Part shown: piece after piece, positions 1 to 7,348 of the stretch
Numbering within the stretch: the first letter of the stretch is position 1
Layout: every line of letters starts with the position of its first letter
NCBI RefSeq assembly: GCF_008364825.1
Contig: NZ_VTTO01000013.1
Coordinates: forward strand, 93,560-157,559
Source: Azospirillum sp. B21
GTDB taxonomy: Bacteria; Pseudomonadota; Alphaproteobacteria; Azospirillales; Azospirillaceae
Reading direction: 5' to 3'
DNA length: 64,000 bases
Program-made: the position numbers and the translations under genes
Notes under the pieces: generated by a model
The model's input: only the letters and a program-made list of their open reading frames with translations
The model's database searches: none
What the model was told of the DNA's origin: nothing

Positions 1-35
1 GCTCCTGGTCTTTTCGGCAGCCGGCACCGGGCCGG

Positions 36-1229
36 TCATGCCGGAATGGACACTGCGACAGTCGTGCCCTTGTCGGACCTGACGGTCACGCCGCCGTCGA
101 TCTGCTCGGCCAGCAACTCCATCAAGGTCAGGCCGAGCGAACCGGAGCGCCGGTTCTCGGGCATTCCGACGCCGTCGTCGCCGATGGTCATGCACAGAAG
201 GCTGCGCGAGGTGTGGCGGAACGAGACGGCGATGCGGCCGGAGCGTCCATCCGGGAAGGCGTATTTCAGCGCGTTGATCATCGCCTCGTTGGCGATCAGG
301 GCCAGCGGGATGGCCTGGTCCGGCTTCAGAAACGCTTCGTCGGCGTCGATATCCAGGACGACCTGCAGGCCTTGTTCGGTCTCGAAGGATGCCAGCAGGT
401 CACGGCACAGCATCCCTAGATATCCGCCGAATTCTATCTCCTGCAGCCCCTGCGCACGGTAGAGCTTCTCGTGAATCTCGGCCATGCGCTCCAGCCGCTC
501 CACGGCGCTGCGCAGCGCATCCTGGACGGCCGGCTCCTGGTTCCGTTTGGCGTCCAGCTGGATGCGCAGGAAGGACGAGGCCATCTGCAAGGTGTTCTTG
601 ACCCGGTGGTTCACCTCGCGCATCAGGTCGTCCTTCTCGCGCAGCAGCATGTCCTTGTCGTGCAGCGTGTTGCGCAGCACCCGCTCCACGTCGACGCGCC
701 GCTCCACCTCGACGGTGAGTTGGCGGTTTAGCTCGTCCAGACGGCCAGTGCGCAACGACACGCGGCGGTCCAGCTCCTCGTTGAGTTGCCGCAGTTCATC
801 TTCCGCCGCCTTGCGCGCGGTGATGTCGACAAAGGACACGAAGTGGTGGCGGATGCGGTCTTCCTCGAAGACGGGAGCGACATGCTGGAGCACCCACAGC
901 GGAGTTCCATCCTTCTGGTAGAGCTGCACCTGGCGCACGATGGCCTCCCCGGCGCGCAGGGCCAGATCGATGGCGCGCGCTACTTCCGGGTCGGTGTCGG
1001 AGCCGGACAGGAGGTGATAGCTCCTGCCCAGCACCTCCTCCCGCGCGTAGCCGCCGAGTTTGATGAACGCGGCATTGACGAAAACGATCGGCACATCCGG
1101 CAGGGTCGGATCGGCGATCAGCATCGGCATCAGAGTCGATTCCGCGGCGACCACGAAGGGACCGCCACGCGCCTCCTCCTCCCTGACCATCTTCTCTGCG
1201 TCCTTCTGGTCGCGGGAATTAGCGGGCAT
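36..1229 (-). CDS. PAS-HisKA_2 sensor histidine kinase
   Basis: This is a soluble sensor kinase of 397 aa. A single PAS domain lies at about residues 25-140 (VNAAFIKLGGYAREEVLGRS). A coiled linker follows, then a HisKA_2-type dimerisation domain whose phosphoacceptor motif REVNHRVKNTLQMASS holds the His, and an HATPase domain with the N box (NEAMINALKYAF) and GDDGVGMP. The PAS resembles LOV domains, but the GRNCRFLQ-type flavin cysteine is replaced (GRSYHLLSG), so light sensing through an adduct is not supported. I chose ATG 1229 because AGGGAG lies 6-7 nt upstream. A GTG at 1277 would add 16 residues without a ribosome site. There is no membrane segment and no cognate regulator nearby. HisKA_2 kinases in alphaproteobacteria often feed the general stress response; applying that here is inference. 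Confidence 0.88.
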   Translation of the reverse strand: MPANSRDQKDAEKMVREEEARGGPFVVAAESTLMPMLIADPTLPDVPIVFVNAAFIKLGGYAREEVLGRSYHLLSGSDTDPEVARAIDLALRAGEAIVRQVQLYQKDGTPLWVLQHVAPVFEEDRIRHHFVSFVDITARKAAEDELRQLNEELDRRVSLRTGRLDELNRQLTVEVERRVDVERVLRNTLHDKDMLLREKDDLMREVNHRVKNTLQMASSFLRIQLDAKRNQEPAVQDALRSAVERLERMAEIHEKLYRAQGLQEIEFGGYLGMLCRDLLASFETEQGLQVVLDIDADEAFLKPDQAIPLALIANEAMINALKYAFPDGRSGRIAVSFRHTSRSLLCMTIGDDGVGMPENRRSGSLGLTLMELLAEQIDGGVTVRSDKGTTVAVSIPA

Positions 1230-1575
1230 GCAACGCTCCCTGGTCCAATCGTTTCTGCTGAAAGGATATAGCTGCACGGCGCAGCGTTCTCAGACGAAAT
1301 AGGTACAGAGTCCCTTCCTGAGGCCAATCCCTCAGGCGGTCAAATATTTCAATCGATGCGCCTTTGATTTTCTCTGGGCTTCCTGCATACATAGAAGCTC
1401 ATCATAAAAACAATCAAAGGAGCACCTTCTTTTTATTTTGCAATTTATCGCGCAGTTTTTCAATTTTTATTTCTAAAGACATTGAATTTTTGCATCGCAG
1501 CATAATATAGGCTTTAGTCATTCAGGTCGAGCGCAGCGCTCCCGGACACCCAACCCAAACAGATATGGAATTGAT
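1230..1575. other. AT-rich intergenic spacer between divergent genes
   Basis: This is about 345 bp separating the kinase from the phasin-like gene. Positions 1340-1520 are much richer in A and T than the surrounding genes and contain several poly-T and poly-A runs. This is the expected place for promoters of both flanking genes. I could not assign a convincing -35/-10 pair or an EcfG-type GGAAC element. Confidence 0.5.
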
Positions 1576-2115
1576 ATGGACGACGGCACACACACCGCCC
1601 CCACGACCCGCCCGACCATTCGCAGCGCAAGCCATGAAAACCCGGCGGGCAACGATGCGCCGAAGGGCGCCACCATTCGAAGCGCCAGTGAAGAACATGC
1701 GCCGAAAGCCGGCCGTGGCGTCGGCCAGCAGCCGAGGCCCTGGCCGCCGAAGCTGCACGGAACCTCTGGCAACCAGGGCTTCCCGGAAACCATCCAGGCC
1801 GCCGGCCAGAGATTCGACCGCGCACTCAACCAGGGCCTCGATGACCGGGGCGGTCGGGCGATGGCCCTCGGCAACGCCATGATGACGGGCTATGGAACGG
1901 CCTTTTCGGAAGCGGTCTCCTTCATGAACAAGGCCGTCGAGCGCCAGAACGAGATGATGGGCAGCATGCTCCAGGCTCGTGGCCCGCAGGACATCGTTAT
2001 GGCGGGGAACCGCTACCTGCTCGGCGGGTGGCAGGCCTTCTTCGAGGTGAATGTCCGCGCCGTCCAGGCTGCGTCCCGTCTGACCCAGGACGCCAGGCAA
2101 AACCCCGACGCCTGA
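1576..2115 (+). CDS. Phasin-like protein
   Basis: This protein of 179 aa has a disordered, Pro/Ala-rich N-terminal half containing a duplicated TIRSAS motif (about residues 14-20 and 32-38). The helical C-terminal half (from about residue 85) contains QNEMMGSMLQARGPQDIVMAG and FFEVNVRAVQAASRL, the pattern of the phasin_2 family (helical segment, LQARTPQD-like turn, amphipathic helix). Phasins coat polyhydroxyalkanoate granules or act as small stress proteins. No phaC or phaR lies in the window, so a granule role is inferred only from the family. It precedes two DUF2382 proteins on the same strand, which suggests a stress-inducible group. Confidence 0.6.
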   Translation: MDDGTHTAPTTRPTIRSASHENPAGNDAPKGATIRSASEEHAPKAGRGVGQQPRPWPPKLHGTSGNQGFPETIQAAGQRFDRALNQGLDDRGGRAMALGNAMMTGYGTAFSEAVSFMNKAVERQNEMMGSMLQARGPQDIVMAGNRYLLGGWQAFFEVNVRAVQAASRLTQDARQNPDA

Positions 2116-2148
2116 CGCCGCCCCAGAAGCCGCAGCCCCAGGAACCGC

Positions 2149-2154
2149 AGGAGG
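2149..2154 (+). promoter_or_regulatory. Strong ribosome-binding site deciding a TTG start
   Basis: A perfect AGGAGG lies 7 nt before TTG 2162. It fixes the start of the small DUF2382 gene even though the codon is TTG. Confidence 0.75.
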
Positions 2155-2161
2155 ACCTCCG

Positions 2162-2560
2162 TTGACCAGTTCGGAAAACGGGCCGCAGACGCTTCTCGCC
2201 GTCGAAGAGCAGGTGGGCGTCGCCAAGCGCCGGCAGGTCACCGGGACAGTCCGCGCCCGCACCCTCAGCCACGAGCGGGAACAGCCGGTCGAAGCCGACC
2301 TGTCGGTGGAAACGCTGGAGGTCGAGCGGGTGCCCATCGGACGCTTCGTCGATGGTCCGATCCCCGATCGCCAGGATGGCGACACCACCGTCATCTCGGT
2401 GATCGAGGAGGTGGCGATCGTGGAGGTCCGCCTGAAGCTGGTGGAAGAGGTCCGGATCACCCGCCGCACCGAAAGCCGCAAGATGACCGGCGAGGTCACG
2501 CTGCGCCGTCAGGACGTTGTGATCGACCAGGATCCGGCGCCGGACGACCCCGCGGCCTGA
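2162..2560 (+). CDS. DUF2382 (YsnF/AvaK-type) domain protein
   Basis: This is a 132-aa acidic protein made almost entirely of one DUF2382-like domain: an N-terminal stretch (LLAVEEQVGVAKRRQVTGTV) and a C-terminal stretch (VEEVRITRRTESRKMTGEVT) of alternating charged beta-strands. The start is TTG 2162, supported by a perfect AGGAGG at 2149-2154 with a 7-nt spacer; there is no better in-frame ATG. The family is found with stress and PRC-barrel proteins but its biochemical role is unknown. It is followed 55 bp later by a longer paralogue, so the two are probably co-expressed. Confidence 0.75.
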   Translation: MTSSENGPQTLLAVEEQVGVAKRRQVTGTVRARTLSHEREQPVEADLSVETLEVERVPIGRFVDGPIPDRQDGDTTVISVIEEVAIVEVRLKLVEEVRITRRTESRKMTGEVTLRRQDVVIDQDPAPDDPAA

Positions 2561-2615
2561 CCGATCCAGACCGCTTCAAAAATCCCAAACATTCGAAATC
2601 CCACTGGAGAACACC

Positions 2616-3347
2616 ATGAGCACGATCGTCGTTGGACTTTACAAGGAAACCGGTTCCGCCAAGAAGGCCTTCCAGGCCCTGATCGCGGCGGGCTGCCAGG
2701 AAACGGACATCGAAACCTTCGGCGGCGCCGACAGCGCCGACAAGGCCGCCCAGGGCCTGCTGGGGCACGGCTTCGAGAAGGAACTGGCCGAACAGTATGG
2801 CGCTGCCGTCCGCCAGGGTCATACCCTGGTCGCGGCCGACATCGCCGACGATGACGCCGACGCGGCGGAGGCGATCCTCGACGAGAACGGCGCCATCGAC
2901 CTGCCCGAGGCTTCCGCAGCGCAGAAGGCGGATGGCAAGAAGGCGGGCCCCGGCGGCACCGTCGAGCAGCAGACCCTCCAGTCGGTGAAGGAGGAGGTCG
3001 GGATCGGCAAGCGCCGGGTTTCCAAAGGTGGAATGAAGCTCACCTCGGAGGTCACCGAGACGCCGGTCCGGGACACCGTCACGCTGCGTGACGAGACGGT
3101 GGATGTGGAACACCGCAAGGTTGACCGCGCCCTGAGCCCCGACGAGGAGAAGGCCGCCTTCGGCGAGAAGACGGTCGAATTGACGGCGACCTCCGAAACG
3201 CCGGAGATCACCAAGGAAGCTCGCGTCGTCGAAGAGGTCGTGCTGTCCAAGACCGCTTCCGAACGGGAGCAGGCCGTTGAGGCAACCGCCCGCCGCACCG
3301 ACGTCAAGGTGGAGCCTGTCGGCGGCAAATCCGGCGACAAGCGCTGA
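2616..3347 (+). CDS. YsnF/AvaK-domain stress protein (DUF2382) with N-terminal alpha/beta domain
   Basis: This is a 243-aa protein. Residues 1-95 (MSTIVVGLYKETGSAKKAFQ...) resemble the small alpha/beta domain that precedes DUF2382 in general-stress proteins, with a heat-stable, acidic linker. Residues about 110-235 are a DUF2382 domain (LQSVKEEVGIGKRRVSKGGM at its start, EARVVEEVVLSKTASEREQA at its end). The ATG at 2616 has GGAGAA 5 nt upstream. It lies downstream of a shorter paralogue, with the phasin-like gene before both, so a shared stress function is plausible. No enzymatic residues are recognisable. Confidence 0.78.
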   Translation: MSTIVVGLYKETGSAKKAFQALIAAGCQETDIETFGGADSADKAAQGLLGHGFEKELAEQYGAAVRQGHTLVAADIADDDADAAEAILDENGAIDLPEASAAQKADGKKAGPGGTVEQQTLQSVKEEVGIGKRRVSKGGMKLTSEVTETPVRDTVTLRDETVDVEHRKVDRALSPDEEKAAFGEKTVELTATSETPEITKEARVVEEVVLSKTASEREQAVEATARRTDVKVEPVGGKSGDKR

Positions 3348-3715
3348 GCGCAAGCGCGCATAACCATGAAGGGGCGGCGATCCGGCCGCCTCCCGCCGCA
3401 GCAGACTTGAGCTGTGGCGGAATGAATGGAGACGGCGGTGGAGACTTCACGGAGTTTCCAGCGTCATTTTTTTTTGGCATTGAACGAATAGACGCGCGCG
3501 ATCTGTTGGCATAAAGCCGTCGAGAGCCGGCGCTCTTGCATAGTGTCCATTGCAAACTGTCTTGTGGATCACCAATTTAATTCTGCTGAAGCCACCCCAG
3601 GCTTGCTCTTTTTTGCTGTGGGCCGAAGATCCGGGGCCCTTCCTGGTGTGACTCGATCCGGACGGCATAGCCGCCGCCAATGCCGACACAACCGGCCCAC
3701 ATCGGAGACCACCCC
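3348..3715. other. Intergenic spacer
   Basis: About 370 bp without a supported gene. A GGCGGC/GCCGCC hairpin with a 6-nt loop lies at 3373-3390, just after the stress gene, and may terminate it although no T-run follows. The stretch 3465-3620 is AT-richer and could carry the promoter of the small hypothetical genes downstream. Confidence 0.4.
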
Positions 3716-4063
3716 ATGGATGCCCGCACAAGGCTTGCCTTCTTCATTTTGAAAACCCGCGTCGGCTGGATCGTCCGTGTGGACGGGTTCGTCTATCCGC
3801 CCTGCGCCACTCAGGCCGATGCTCTCGCCAAAGCCATTCGCGAAGCACAGGCGGCGGAACGGCTCGGGTTTGCCAGCGTCGTGCTGGCGCAATCGGCGGC
3901 AGGGGAGCGCTGCCATGTCCGCTGGTGCTGTGCGGCAATCGGCGGAGCGGCCGGCGGAGCGTCGCAGGCGATTGCCGGCTCACCGCGTCCGGTTCCAGCC
4001 ATGGCGGACCTCCTGACGCCCGCATCCGCACCGGCCACATGCATTCCGGAGGAACGCCCATGA
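3716..4063 (+). CDS. Small hypothetical protein, paralogue of the gene at 4307
   Basis: This is 115 aa. Residues 10-65 (GWIVRVDGFVYPPCATQADA then a helix and a strand ending near VRW) share a pattern with the 4307 gene: Gly-Trp plus hydrophobic strand, Gly, Tyr/Pro, an Ala-rich helix, then a second strand ending in Val-x-Trp. This resembles DUF2188-type alpha/beta mini-domains, but no assignment is certain. The C-terminal 50 residues look like low-complexity sequence. Its stop overlaps the next start (ATGA at 4060), so translation is coupled. I chose ATG 3716 with CGGAGA upstream; ATG 3680 in the same frame lacks a ribosome site. Confidence 0.5.
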   Translation: MDARTRLAFFILKTRVGWIVRVDGFVYPPCATQADALAKAIREAQAAERLGFASVVLAQSAAGERCHVRWCCAAIGGAAGGASQAIAGSPRPVPAMADLLTPASAPATCIPEERP

Positions 4064-4302
4064 CCCCCCTGTTCCAGTCCATCGATGGGCGATGCCCCCA
4101 TGGCGCCGACGTGCTGCGCGAACAGCTGCGCTGGACGAATGCCGAGCGCCGTTGGCATCCGGCGTTCCACGGCACGCCATCCGACCTTCTTCCCCCCGCT
4201 TTTTCGCCGCCGGGACAAGCCAGCCTAATGCGAGGGGCCGTGCTGACCCGTCTCACCATGGCCTGCGGCGTGGCCGGCGCAACCGCCCGCAAGGAACTGT
4301 GA
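4060..4302 (+). CDS. Small hypothetical protein
   Basis: This is 80 aa with no recognised domain. The case for a real gene is a perfect GGAGGA at 4048-4053, 6 nt before ATG 4060, and an ATGA overlap with the upstream gene. The next gene starts 5 nt after its stop. The protein has no signal peptide or clear membrane segment. Confidence 0.45.
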   Translation: MTPLFQSIDGRCPHGADVLREQLRWTNAERRWHPAFHGTPSDLLPPAFSPPGQASLMRGAVLTRLTMACGVAGATARKEL

Positions 4303-4306
4303 CCTC

Positions 4307-4669
4307 ATGAGCCTCTCAGCCCATTACATCGTGTCGTGCCGGACGGACGGCTGGTTCATCGGGCTGGAGGGGGAGCGCTACGGCCCCTTCCCCAACGGAC
4401 AGGTCGGCGCCCTGATCGCCGCGGTGCAGGCCGCCAACCATGCCGGAAAGGACGGCCATGACGCCCGCGTTCTGCTGCGTACGGCGAAGGGCGTCACCGC
4501 GATCGTCTGGGTCTTCGGCACCGACAGCTACCCGTCGCCCTGGGTGGAGGATCTGCATCGGATCGCACTGCTGCCGCGCCGCGAACGCGCCCGCGCACCA
4601 GTGCCGCCACCGCCCTTCAGAGGCCTGGACGTCATGACTCCGGACGCCGCCATGGCAGGCCTCGCGTAA
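4307..4669 (+). CDS. Small hypothetical protein (DUF2188-like fold)
   Basis: This is 120 aa, the third gene of a tightly packed group. Residues 8-70 (IVSCRTDGWFIGLEGERYGPF, then an Ala-rich helix and a strand ending TAIVWVFG) match the pattern of the gene at 3716. The rest is basic and proline-rich. AAGGAA lies about 10 nt before the ATG. Function is unknown. The two paralogues with an unrelated gene between them suggest a local duplication. Confidence 0.5.
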   Translation: MSLSAHYIVSCRTDGWFIGLEGERYGPFPNGQVGALIAAVQAANHAGKDGHDARVLLRTAKGVTAIVWVFGTDSYPSPWVEDLHRIALLPRRERARAPVPPPPFRGLDVMTPDAAMAGLA

Positions 4670-4729
4670 ACCTGTACCGATCGTGCCCGGAAGGGCCTCC
4701 GGCGCGCCGACAACGGCCGGGCGAACAGA

Positions 4730-5539
4730 TCAGGCGACCACCTCGTCCGTCCAGATTTGGAATCCCGTCAGAGTGTTGGGGCCGAAGGTGTGGGTAAGCG
4801 GCACGTCGGCCGCGTCGCGTCCCTGCGCGATCAGGATTCGTCCGATCCGGGGGGCGTTGTTCCGTGGGTCGAAGACATGCCAGCGGCCACCGAGATACAC
4901 CTCCATCCAGGCCGCGAAATCCATCGGCGCATAGGGCGGCGGCTGGCCGATGTCGCTGATGTAGCCGGTGCAGTAGCGCGCGGGAATGTTCATGGCGCGG
5001 CAAAAGGCGATGGCGAGATGAGCGTAGTCACGGCAGACACCGCGCTTCTCGGCATAGGTCTGGGCCGCGGTCCGCGTCGGGCGCGAATGTTCGTAGCCGA
5101 AGGTCACATGGCCGTGGACGAAATCGCAGATCGCCTGGACCCGCGCCCAGCCCGGCGCGGTGCCCGAGAACAGCCGCCACGCCTCGTCCGACAGGACGTC
5201 CGTCTCGCAATAGCGGCTGCCCAGCAGGAACAGCAGGGTGTCGGCAGGCAGTTCGTCCACACGGTGCTGTACGGCGCCGGGCTCGGCCGGGTCGGGGATG
5301 CCGCTGTCCCGGATGATGCTGTCGGCGCTGATGGTGACAGGCCCGGCGGGCGCGACCAGCCGGCTGCACCAGTTGCCGAAACTGTCGCGGTAGCCCTGGA
5401 TCGGCGCCGGTACGCTGGTGACGATGTGATCGGGCTGCTCCAGGTCCCCGACGCGCGAGTAATGCACGTTCAGCATCACGATCATCGGCGTGGGAGCGGG
5501 AAAGCTGAAGGTCAGCTGGTAACCCAGTCGGATTCGCAT
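4730..5539 (-). CDS. Transglutaminase-like (papain-fold) protein
   Basis: This is 269 aa with the bacterial transglutaminase layout: an N-terminal beta domain (residues 1-90) and a Transglut_core domain. The catalytic Cys is present in RGVCRDYAH (C169) and the acid in FDPRNN (D224). The usual HAW motif reads FAAWMEVYLGGRW, so the catalytic His position is Ala209. Relatives include predicted proteases or amidases acting on peptides. It is cytoplasmic by sequence (no signal peptide). The gene stands alone, with an 80-bp gap to the HisA-like gene upstream. Confidence 0.8.
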   Translation of the reverse strand: MRIRLGYQLTFSFPAPTPMIVMLNVHYSRVGDLEQPDHIVTSVPAPIQGYRDSFGNWCSRLVAPAGPVTISADSIIRDSGIPDPAEPGAVQHRVDELPADTLLFLLGSRYCETDVLSDEAWRLFSGTAPGWARVQAICDFVHGHVTFGYEHSRPTRTAAQTYAEKRGVCRDYAHLAIAFCRAMNIPARYCTGYISDIGQPPPYAPMDFAAWMEVYLGGRWHVFDPRNNAPRIGRILIAQGRDAADVPLTHTFGPNTLTGFQIWTDEVVA

Positions 5540-5621
5540 GAAGACTTTCCTTTGAAAAAGCGTAGTGGTGCCGGCCGGTGGCTCAAAGGGAACGGGGAGA
5601 AAAATTCCTCATTGTAGCCGG

Positions 5622-6383
5622 TCATGGCGATGATCGGCAGATCGGCACGCGACCGCACCCCCTCGCCGCCGCCTGACCGGAGGCGAAGCGGGCGAGCGTC
5701 CCGGCGTCGAGTCGCCGGTCGTGAAGCGCGCTGGCCACCAGCACGGCATCGGTTCCGTGAGCGGTCAGCGCGTCCAGATCCGCCGCGTCGCGCACGCCGC
5801 CGGCCCCCCATACCCGGACCCCCGGGCGTCGGGCCGCCAGCGTGGCGATGCGGTCCAGGTCCGGCCCCTCGCCCGAACCGACCCGGTCCAGCGTCATGGC
5901 GATCACCCGTTTGGGCCAGCGGGCGGGCTCCTCATGCAATGCCACCGGCCCCAGCGGGTCCCCCCGCCGGACATCCAGCGACAGCGCGACCCGGTCGTCT
6001 CCGGCGAGCGCCAGTGCCGCTTCCAGAGTCGCGCCGTCCGCCTGGCTTTCGCTGCCGATCACCAGATTGCGGATCCCGGCACCGAGCCAGCGGCGGCAAT
6101 CGTCCGGCGTCGCCAGACCGGCATCGACCCAGAACGCCACCTCCGGCCAGCGGGCCTGCAGCGCCCCGACGGTGGAGCGATGGTCGCCGGTTCCCCTGAT
6201 CGCGTCGAGGTCGGCGACATAGCAGGCGCGGAAGGGATGCAGCGCCAGCAGTGCGGCCACGATATCCTGGGGTGCCGATCCTGCGGTCAGCGCGCTTTCG
6301 ATGGGGCGGTAGCGGTCGCGCTCCCCCCGCTTGGCATGAACCACCTGCTCGCCCAGCAGGTCGATGACGGGAACGATGTCCAT
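5622..6383 (-). CDS. HisA/HisF-related TIM-barrel protein
   Basis: This is 253 aa beginning MDIVPVIDLLGEQVVHAKRG, the typical first strand of HisA-type phosphate-binding barrels, with YVADLDAIRG (second strand) and VWGAGGVRDAADLDAL (phosphate-binding Gly motif). No other his gene is near, so it is probably not the histidine pathway HisA. Archaeal-type cofactor pathways in methylotrophs contain HisA/HisF-like proteins beside an ATP-grasp enzyme, as here. That link is recalled and unproven. Its ATG is inside CCATGG and overlaps the start codon of the divergent ATP-grasp gene. Confidence 0.75.
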   Translation of the reverse strand: MDIVPVIDLLGEQVVHAKRGERDRYRPIESALTAGSAPQDIVAALLALHPFRACYVADLDAIRGTGDHRSTVGALQARWPEVAFWVDAGLATPDDCRRWLGAGIRNLVIGSESQADGATLEAALALAGDDRVALSLDVRRGDPLGPVALHEEPARWPKRVIAMTLDRVGSGEGPDLDRIATLAARRPGVRVWGAGGVRDAADLDALTAHGTDAVLVASALHDRRLDAGTLARFASGQAAARGCGRVPICRSSP

Positions 6384-6385
6384 GG
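6380..6385. promoter_or_regulatory. CCATGG palindrome carrying two opposing start codons
   Basis: The plus-strand ATG (6382-6384) of the ATP-grasp gene and the minus-strand ATG (6383-6381) of the HisA-like gene overlap by two bases inside this hexamer. No intergenic space is left between the divergent genes. Confidence 0.6.
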
Positions 6386-7326
6386 AGAACAGCCTTCGTC
6401 GGGTTCTGGTCTGCGAGTATGTCACCGGCGGCGCGCAGTGCAACGGGCCGCTTCCGACGGAGCTGATGGCGGACGCCAACGCGATGGTCGCGGCGCTGAT
6501 CGGCGATCTGATCGCTCTGGATGGAATACACGTCACGCTGTGTTGGGATAGTCGCCTTGTTGCCCCCTCATTCCTGACCGGCCGTGTCGTCCTGTTCCCG
6601 GTTGAGCCGGGCGACGACGCGGAGGCGCGCTGGCGCGCGGCGGCCGCCCTGTGCGACGTGGTCTGGCCGATCGCGCCGGAAAGCGACGGGCTGTCGGGTC
6701 ACGTCGCCGCTCTGTTCCGCAGCACCGGCCGGCCGGTGGTCGCCTGCGCCCCCGACGCCATCGCGCTCGCGTCGTCGAAGACGGCGACGGCGGCACGGCT
6801 GGCCGCCCACGGAATCGCGGCCATTCCCACCGTTCCCTTCGGCGTCCCCGCGCCGCCCGCCGCCCGCCATGTGGTGAAGCCGGACGACGGCGCCGGCTGC
6901 CTCGATACCTTCGTCGTCGACGACATCGCCGCCTGGACGCCGCCGCACGCCGGCCGCTGGATCGTCCAGCCGCTGGTTGATGGCGAGGCGTGCAGCCTGT
7001 CCATGCTGGTCGACGCTGCAGGCGGGGTGCGGCTGCTCGGCTGCAACCGACAGAAGGTGGAGCGTGGGGATGGGAGCTTCTCCTTCCATGGCGTGGAGGT
7101 CGGGGCGATGGAGCACCGGCGTGCCGCCTGGGAGCCACTGGCCCACGCCATCGCCGCCGCGATCCCGGGGCTGCGCGGCTATGTCGCCGTCGACCTCATC
7201 GACCGCCCCGACGGTCCGGTGGTGGTGGAGGTGAACCCGCGCCTGTCCGTCGGCTATGCCGGCCTGTCGCGCGTGCTGGGCTGGAACCCGGCTCGCGATA
7301 TCCTGGCTCTGTTCCACTCCACATGA
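6382..7326 (+). CDS. ATP-grasp domain ligase
   Basis: This is 314 aa. The N-terminal part (VLVCEYVTGGAQCNGPLP) and the central HVVKPDDGAGCLDTFVVDDI, WIVQPLVDGEACSLSML and VVVEVNPRLSVGY are the ATP-grasp lysine, acidic and metal-binding segments (VEVNPR being the Mg-ligand motif). Similar proteins are annotated as ATP-grasp_3 ligases, some linked to methanofuran-type (tyramine-glutamate) chemistry; the substrate here is unknown. ATG 6382 is the last possible start before the first strand; 6376 and 6364 are in-frame alternatives. The start is shared head-to-head with the HisA-like gene, which implies divergent promoters inside each other's coding sequence. Confidence 0.78.
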   Translation: MENSLRRVLVCEYVTGGAQCNGPLPTELMADANAMVAALIGDLIALDGIHVTLCWDSRLVAPSFLTGRVVLFPVEPGDDAEARWRAAAALCDVVWPIAPESDGLSGHVAALFRSTGRPVVACAPDAIALASSKTATAARLAAHGIAAIPTVPFGVPAPPAARHVVKPDDGAGCLDTFVVDDIAAWTPPHAGRWIVQPLVDGEACSLSMLVDAAGGVRLLGCNRQKVERGDGSFSFHGVEVGAMEHRRAAWEPLAHAIAAAIPGLRGYVAVDLIDRPDGPVVVEVNPRLSVGYAGLSRVLGWNPARDILALFHST

Positions 7327-7348
7327 TGATACGGCCGTTTTTGACGTC

